A DNA stretch of 64,000 nucleotides from Allium sativum (taxonomy: Eukaryota; Streptophyta; Magnoliopsida; Asparagales; Amaryllidaceae), in assembly GCA_030737875.1 (NCBI GenBank), contig CM060920.1:815626686-815690685 (forward strand), given 5' to 3'. The notes under the pieces are model-generated. The model ran no database searches. It had not been told where the DNA came from and saw only the letters and a program-made list of their open reading frames with translations. A program made the translations under genes and the position numbers. This document shows, piece by piece, positions 57,641-64,000 of this stretch. The stretch's first letter is position 1; each line of letters starts with the position of its first letter.

Positions 57641-58815
57641 TGTTAACGATATTTTTCGTTAACACTCGAAATAAATATGAGGGAATGGACTGAAGAGAAA
57701 AAAAAGGGTCATACGAGTTTCCCCAGTTAGAGCTAACTCACCGTTTCTCTGTAAAGAAAGCGTCAGATTGCCAAGAACCCAACGACTTGTGCCAGTATAT
57801 TTCGTTAATCCAACGACATAACAAAATACTTACAGGAATACGCTGAAAAACAATATAGTACCTCGAAAGAACAAGAGAGCACGCCATTTTATAGTGGTTC
57901 AGTTCGATTCAAACCTACATCCACTTTAAGAGCTTTTATGATTTTATTCACGGAGGAGGTTACATAAGTGGATTTCCAAATAGATTTACAAATTTAGAAG
58001 CAGAAATTCCCCTTTTTTTTTCTTTCGGGAAGCCGTCCCTTTTCGATGCGGCTCTTGGGGTATTATTTACAGCGGATTTGGGGACCCTTCTGCTATTGGG
58101 ATATTGGACTTATAAGAGCTTTCGTCGGCCGCCTTTCCCCATGTTTTGGATGTTTGGCTTCCGGTTGCTTTTGCGGTACTAGTTATGGCCTTTGAAGTGG
58201 GGGGTTTAAGTTGTTCGCGGCTTCTTTGAGATGGATATGAAATTATCGATATGGTGTCTTTCGGAAGGTATTTGGTCTCTTGATGGTGGCTCCCGGTTGT
58301 AGGCTCTCGGATGTCAACTCCCAGCCATCCTGTGAATACTCAGAGAAGTTTTCTCTTCCGATGTTTTCTTATCCTGTCGCATCAGTGTTAAGTAGGTTAA
58401 TGCCGGCATACCACTTTGCCCTTCTAGGCTTCTGCTATTGGGATCTTCTCCTCTCTCTCTCTCTCATATTTCGCTGACTCAGACCCCCCTTTTGTTGCAA
58501 ATTCTCCCCTAATGGATATGCTCCGACGGATAATTGGTGTCGGAAATTTGTGGACTTTGAATTATTTTCCCTTAAGGAGGTCGGGGTTTCTGTGGCTCTT
58601 AGATCATTCTTTCATGCTTATGTCCACTGGATACCCTTTCATCACTCACTGGTAGTGGGGATAAGTCTCGGTTGATGCTGCCTTTGAAATATTTCCTCTA
58701 TTCTCGCCTCTTCTTAGTCTTTGGTCTTTCTCTTTAAAAGATCACAGGGTGCTTATGGTTATCCGATAGCTATTCGTTATTACTCTATTTCATTGTCAAT
58801 TTTTTGTTAGTAATA
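57641..58815 (-). repeat. 5' LTR of element Z (1175 bp)
   Basis: Direct repeat of 24319-24805 plus 40507-41188. Left end TGTTAACG; right end TAATA, where the other copy has TAACA. Clearly more diverged from its partner than the LTRs of elements 2 and 3 are from theirs, so Z is older. Confidence 0.85.
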
Positions 58816-58859
58816 ACTCAGTTCTAAAAAATTGAAAATAACTCACATCGAAATATTCC

Positions 58860-59126
58860 GTTCCCTTGCCTAACCAATATTATTTCCACTCTCCTTCACA
58901 AAAGAAAACCCTTCCTTCTTATGTTGATTTCCAAAATCACTATTCACTTTTCATTTTAATGGCCATGGAAATCAAATCACCTCTAATGGCCGCCACCGTC
59001 AAATCGCTTCACCCCTGACCTCTCCCATTGCCATCGCCATCGCTCGTCCTCTATTGTTGCACCTTCATCGCTGCTCCTCCAAGTCAAAAGCTGCTTTCTG
59101 CCCTAAATTTATCGTTATTGCTAAGG
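58860..59126 (+). other. Possible leader exon with splice donor
   Basis: A C-rich stretch (CACTCTCCTTCACAAAAG, then GCCGCCACCGTC) ends at GCTAAG|GTGAGTTT, a strong plant donor. The ATGs at 58960-59010 give only short frames, so this would be a 5' UTR. No coding exon can be attached to it with confidence. Confidence 0.3.
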
Positions 59127-60611
59127 TGAGTTTAACCACATGATTAACTTGTTTTCAAGTGTTTTAACTTTGGTACGAGCTAAAATCTAATGGCTGGTTT
59201 GGTTTGATTTTTTTATCGGTTGTTGCGTGTGTTGTGTCTCTGTTGCTTCGATTGGTTGATGATGCTCTTTTACTTCCACGATCGAATTTGCAAGTATCTT
59301 TCGAGGGATGCTGATCGGAACATATTGAATTTAATTTGTGAGTTCTCTGACCTTTTATTAATACTTGCACTTGAATTATAGCTTGCGGTTTTCGATCAAC
59401 CTTTTGCCAGTGATGATTGGTGATTTTATATTATATTGATACCCTTAATATAATGCTCTCTGATTTGGTATGCTACGACTTGGTTCTAATTATTGCGTGA
59501 ATTTCGTATGCTATGACTCGATTTATACTCTTGTTCACTTGACGCTATTTTCCATGGTTAATGAGTGTTCCCCATATTGTCTGATAAGAATAGATATACA
59601 ATTTGTTATGATGATTACTTTTAAAATAAAAATCTTTCACTTGATTCATTTGACTTTGTGCTTGATGCTAGCTATCTTTGGATTCATGTATGTAGTACAT
59701 TGCATGGCCTCCACTTTCACGATTTACTTCATCAGCTAAAACAAACACAGATTATATGTTTGATCTTATTCATCTTTGATACTGCATTTGTATCCCATGT
59801 TGCTTGTTGTTGACCATGTGTTCACTGGCCTGATCATGTGACATTGATGGTCATTTGAAGAGCTATGATCATGTACATGTAATCTCTGGCATTTTATTTC
59901 TTTTCTTTGCTGTGTATATATACTTGCAATAGTCATGACCGTTTCTTTGACCTATAACAACTCCCTCTTTGTTGTGTGCATGAATTTTCCTTTGTGTCGT
60001 GTCATTGTCTTATGATCACTTGTCTGCTAATGCATGTATCCGACGATGCTCTACACCCTTTTCTTTATTGCCATGTACATGTTTGATGCACTATTGGCAT
60101 TCACCATTTGTTTGGGCTGATCTACTTGGTCGGTCCATGTTTGTATATGTTCACCACCCTTTTGCTGTGTTGCATCACCATGCTATGTGTTGCTACCATG
60201 ACTTGTAACTTGAGTTGCCATGTTCTAGTACTTGTAAAATATGGCAATTCTGAACTATTTCTAAATATGTGTATACTTGCTGCATACATTCCTTGCTGCA
60301 CTAGAATTTGACTTCTGAACTTGCTATGTATATTCCTTGCTGCATATATTTCTTGTTGCATATATTCCATGCATGGTATATTCCATGCTACATATATTCC
60401 TTGCGTCGCCACCCTCTTGCATGTACATTTGCTACGTATTCGTTTTCCTTGCTGCACTAGAATTTACTTTTGAATTTGTGCTTTGGGTCCTTATGTTCTG
60501 TATATAGTTTCCTTGCTGCATTTGAGAAACATATTTTGTGAATATAAAATAAAATTCAGTACACCACTATATCAGTGTTTTTATTTTTCAAAGATCTCCA
60601 GACTAAAAATG

Positions 60612-60745
60612 TGAGTCGAGGCTGGTCTTGATTAGCAAACCAGTTTAGTTGTGTTGGGGCTGATTTGTGAGCACTAGAGATCAGTCTGCCATGTGGTATT
60701 TACAGTGTATCACTATGAAAATCACAAGCAGTTTAAACTGAAATA
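60612..60745 (+). repeat. Diverged dispersed repeat, copy 1 (about 135 bp)
   Basis: GTGAGTCGAGGCTGGTCTTG through ATCACAAGCAGTTTAAACTG matches 61876-62008 (GTGAGTCATGGTAGGTCTTG through ATCACAAGTAGTCTAGACTC) at roughly three of four bases. Confidence 0.7.
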
Positions 60746-61875
60746 AGATTAGAAAATCAGACCAAATCTGCATTGTTGGTTTGCTAAGACCTGAAACTCT
60801 TGTTGCATTTGCATTTCTAAAATTGAGCTAGCCATGATCTTTATGTCTTTGTTTCACCAGTTTTGTACTTGTGCACACGCACTTGAACTAACTTGTGTTC
60901 TTGACCATATGCTTGTGTCTTGTTGTTCATTGTCCCTTAGATTTGATGCACTAGCCTGATTTCACTGCTATACTTGTTGGCACTTTGATTATTGTCCATT
61001 CTCACTTGTGTTGTTCATTTGACCTTCTGCTGTACTTGTTTGCATTTGCATATGATTGTAGCTTTGCACTTTGATCATGTTTCAGCTTTGTGGCCTTTGT
61101 TGTTTTTTACATGTGCACTATCTTGACTTATTTTACTTGATACCCTAAGTTGTTCATACTTATGCACTTTGTTGCATATTTGTGTATGTAGTTTAACTTG
61201 ACCATTTTTATTGCTTTTTGACACTGTCTTGTTATGTCTGGCTGGCCCATCTGCATTTACTAGTGCTTGGCCTGTAGTTGTACTTGACTTTACCCAGTTT
61301 GGCATTTTTGCTTGGCTGTGCTAATCATACAGGCTTGAACATTGCTTGTGTCTTGTATGTAAACTTCGTGTTACACATCTTTATCCTGCACAACCTTGGC
61401 TTTTGGTCATGACCTATAGTTGTTTTCACTTATTCTCCATGTTCTTGTACTTAATGGGCCTGAGCTGCTTTTGCACTTGTATTTTGACATTCTTAACCTC
61501 TGTTCCTTGTGCTTTGACTTGCAGTTGTTGTGTATTTGATCCCTTGAACTTTGTGTCTCAACCATGCTATACTCTTAGCTTTGACATGTGCCTGGAGTAT
61601 GCTTTGCTTGTTTGCTTGCTTTAAAATTTGGTGCACTTGAGTTTTTGATTATTACTACACATACTTGGTCATGTCCATAGATTTGTTTGGCTGCTTATAT
61701 TGCACTTTGTCCATTCTCACTCATGTGCTTCATTTCAGTCCATTTTTGTACAAACTGATTCCATGCTTACCTTCCATGCTCACTGTATACATGTGCATAT
61801 ATTTGTTTTATATTTTATTCGGTAGGCCGACTATTTGTTGTATTGTGGCTAGTCAAGATCAGCAGACCGCATGTG

Positions 61876-62007
61876 TGAGTCATGGTAGGTCTTGATCATC
61901 AAACCACTATAGCTGCGTTGAGTCTGATCTATGAGTACTAGTATTCAGTTTGCCTTGTGATATTTATAGTGAAATACTTTGAATATCACAAGTAGTCTAG
62001 ACTCAAA

Positions 62008-62008
<1 letters not shown>
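61876..62008 (+). repeat. Diverged dispersed repeat, copy 2 (about 135 bp)
   Basis: Partner of 60612-60745, same orientation, about 1.26 kb downstream. It is followed by an AT and GTAT microsatellite (62007-62038). Confidence 0.7.
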
Positions 62009-62041
<33 letters not shown>

Positions 62042-62178
62042 GGCCAAGTCTAGAAAAATGGTGAGAAACACAACATAAATTTAAGGAAAATAAAACTTAA
62101 AATTAAACTTATATTCGCTTACAGTTAAATATATTTTTGTTCTATTTTACCGTGCGTGCTTTTGTGATAGGTATGCAG

Positions 62179-62250
62179 GTGGCTAGACTGAATTGGAAGC
62201 AAATGAAGACTCGGTTTGTCAATGAGTGTGTATATGAATATTTGTATTGA
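62179..62250 (+). other. Possible terminal coding exon
   Basis: After an acceptor-like TATGCAG the frame VARLNWKQMKTRFVNECVYE runs to TGA at 62248-62250. AATAAAATAATT and AATAAAAATATT signals lie 100-140 bp downstream (62360-62395), near the CACTA end, where plant CACTA genes often stop. The family was not recognised and the exon is short, so this is a weak call. Confidence 0.25.
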
Positions 62251-62731
62251 GTGACACTAAGTGTATTATAATGAGAGATGTAATGTATATGAAATAGAAA
62301 GTATGAATAACAGTGTAATGTACAATAGTGAGTTCTGAAAGGTGTACTATTTCGAGTATTGAAATAAAATAATTTACTGAATAAAAATATTGTTTGAATA
62401 TTTAAATTATGTGCAATAGTATTGTTATTCAATATCAATATCAGTTATATTTAAACAAACTAATGTAATAAGGAGCCTATCGCATCAAACGTCCAAAAAA
62501 AAGTGATATAATAGACCATCTATTACATCAGTTGTTTAAAAGAAACCGATGTAAAAGATGGTCTGTTATATTAGTTTGTGTAAATAAAACTGATGTAAAA
62601 GATGGTCTAATACATTGGTTAAAAAATGATGTCTAAAATCATGACCTTTCTTTACACTCGCAAAGACATTGGCCGTAAAACACATAGACATCGGCCAAAA
62701 ACCGATGTTGAAGTGATTATTTCTAGTAGTG

Positions 62732-64000
62732 TCCTCTCGGCATATAAGCTTCGTCTCGGCATTCCGTAGAAGTATACGTGATGGTTTGGTGAAGACATCT
62801 CCTATTTCTTCTCGAAGGACTAAGGCGGTGTTGTTTCTCGCTAGAATGGAGCACCTTCAGATACTTAACCTTGGCTAGCTGTTAGAGACATGAGCATGAA
62901 AGATCGTATGGCTTTCGGCACTGCTTGTAGCTCTATCTCGCTTTGCTCTTCGAAGACTGTTTGTGATGCTCCATTGGTGCAGGCATATGCTTTTTAGTAT
63001 ACTCCCTTCGAGTAGTCCTAAAGGTATACCCGACTAAGCTCTACAAAATTGACGATGTCAACTCCAGTACCAGTGTCCTACAGGTTATGTCAATAGGGGA
63101 TTTTCTTGAAGGGACGGAACTCCTGAATTACTTCCTTATGCTTCAAAGTAACTTTTAGGTTCTTTATGCAATTTAGGTTTCACTGACAAGAACTTTTGTT
63201 GTCGAATGGAGACTTTCACTTCTTCGTTTTCGGCCACGAGAGCAACATTGATGGGATAAAATTGTCTCTATCGTAGGACTGGCGGTCTTAGCACCCCTTC
63301 ACCTTGGTTCTGACACCTTCTTTCTCCTTGATAATTTTGGTGCTATAATTTATCCCCTAACCCCCCTCCCACGCTAATGAAGCGGTGTTCCTAACTTTTC
63401 AAGTCAGATGCTTCGATTTTCAATACATGTGACATCACTCCTGCCTCTTAACATTTACTGTGAATGGTCAAATTTAAATCAACGGCTATACTCTCTTCTC
63501 CTTTGTCCTTTATTTTTATAACTAGCGTTCATTTTCTCTTTCCCTTTTTTACCTATAAAAATCATCTCAAACTTGCAAGCATCAAATTTTAAAGAAATCA
63601 ATTTTTCAGACTCGCTTGACTTATAACTTTGGGTAAATGTTTTATATATCATCCCGATTTTCATAATCGTTCCATGTACTTTAACTTATTTGGTAATTTT
63701 ATTCCTTAAATTAATTGATAATCGATTTATGTTTAAGTCGATCAACGAAACCGATTATGAAACTTTGAGGAATTTTATGGATTTGCAAATGTGATTTGAC
63801 ACATTATGATTTCAATCTATATGTATAAAAAAATTATACATTTTGTATGTTGGACTAAAACCTTACTGGGATCAAATTGCATTTTGATTGAGTACTTTTG
63901 GGTATGTACATGTTGCATGCTTTTAGGCTTAATAATCAGGATATGATTAAGTGATTTTTCACCGAAGCATGCATATTCCGGAAGCACTTCTGCTTTGTTG
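62732..64000. other. Unassigned DNA right of the CACTA end
   Basis: 62735-63330 has moderate GC and no frame. Around 63330-63420 the order of words (TTATCCCCTAACCCCCCTCC, then CTTTTCAAGTCAGATGCTTC) resembles the junction of LTR and purine tract of element Z at 41180-41250. It may be a fragment of a related element on the minus strand. The last 500 bases are AT-rich, with nothing identified. Confidence 0.25.

Larger units (their letters stand above)
24319..58815 (-). mobile_element. Element Z: gag-only Ty3/gypsy element, split by two later insertions
   Basis: The left LTR (24319-24805 continued at 40507-41188, 1169 bp) and the right LTR (57641-58815, 1175 bp) are direct repeats. On the minus strand the order is 5' LTR, primer-site region, gag (57368-55560), tandem-repeat DNA (54905-43090 without element 3), a DUF4283-like segment (about 42600-41600), purine tract (41189-41207), 3' LTR. 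Without elements 2 and 3 the length is about 8.3 kb. No protease, RT or integrase is seen, so it fits the gag-only class of non-autonomous LTR elements (TR-GAG). The gag type resembles the Tat/Ogre group. I found no matching target duplication (GAAGC on the left, ACTCA on the right). Confidence 0.7.
59127..62170. other. T-rich, intron-like DNA
   Basis: For about 3 kb the plus strand has far more T than A, as in plant introns. There is no long frame with coding character. Short duplications are present: CCTTGCTGCACTAGAATTT at about 60290 and 60449, and a diverged segment of about 135 bp at 60612-60745 and 61876-62008. Confidence 0.4.
58816..62731. mobile_element. CACTA (En/Spm) transposon, right end only, with T-rich interior
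   Basis: The right boundary reads TTTCTAGTAGTG at 62720-62731, the complement of CACTACTAGAAA, a standard CACTA terminus. Inside it are subterminal repeats from about 62470: ACATCGGTTTTTGGCCGATG-like and AGACCATCTTTTACATC-like words in both orientations. No matching left terminus was found in the window, and no transposase domain was recognised. The left limit given here is the edge of element Z and is arbitrary; Z may have inserted in or beside the transposon. Confidence 0.55.

Overview
The window is nuclear DNA of a flowering plant, most likely a eudicot. It is AT-rich, holds one host gene of the plant-specific DUF674 family, and is otherwise almost entirely LTR retrotransposons nested in one another. 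Their primer sites match initiator tRNA-Met, as is usual in plants. I cannot name the species.

Layout. (1) 1-751, minus: 5' part of a DUF674 gene with one intron, running off the left edge. (2) 1739-3304: U3-like part of an old LTR. (3) 3305-12729, plus: a decayed 9.4-kb Ty3/gypsy chromovirus ('element 1') with both LTRs and broken gag, PR, RT, RNase H, IN and chromodomain. (4) 12730-18100: AT-rich DNA packed with perfect stem-loops, probably the rest of the old LTR of (2). A small non-autonomous LTR element (14764-16840, TSD GAAAT) sits inside it. (5) 18101-24318: intergenic, with a tRNA-derived SINE at 20256-20460. (6) 24319-58815, minus: a gag-only Ty3/gypsy element ('Z', about 8.3 kb when its inserts are removed). 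Its 3' LTR is split by a 15.7-kb element ('element 2', 24806-40501, TSD GTCGG), and its internal region is split by a 10.5-kb chromovirus ('element 3', 44241-54741, TSD GAATG). (7) 58816-62731: T-rich DNA ending in one CACTA (En/Spm) terminus. (8) 62732-64000: unassigned.

The most unusual object is element 2. Two nearly identical LTRs of about 7.3 kb flank only about 1.04 kb of non-coding internal DNA that still has a tRNA-Met primer site and a polypurine tract. Each LTR holds a U3 with a repeated motif, a TATA box, a GC-rich leader ending in a splice-donor-like site, an array of about 23-25 copies of a 34-bp hairpin unit, six copies of a 97-bp unit, and a chain of stem-loops in which related loops sit on different but still complementary stems. 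The same order of parts can be traced in the older sequence at 1739-3304 plus 12730-18100, which suggests a family of giant structured LTRs.

No retroelement here encodes a complete set of proteins. Element 3 keeps an intact gag-protease frame of 412 residues but a broken pol. Element Z keeps gag fragments and a DUF4283-like segment but no pol. Element 2 and the small LTR element encode no retroelement protein and would have had to be mobilised in trans.
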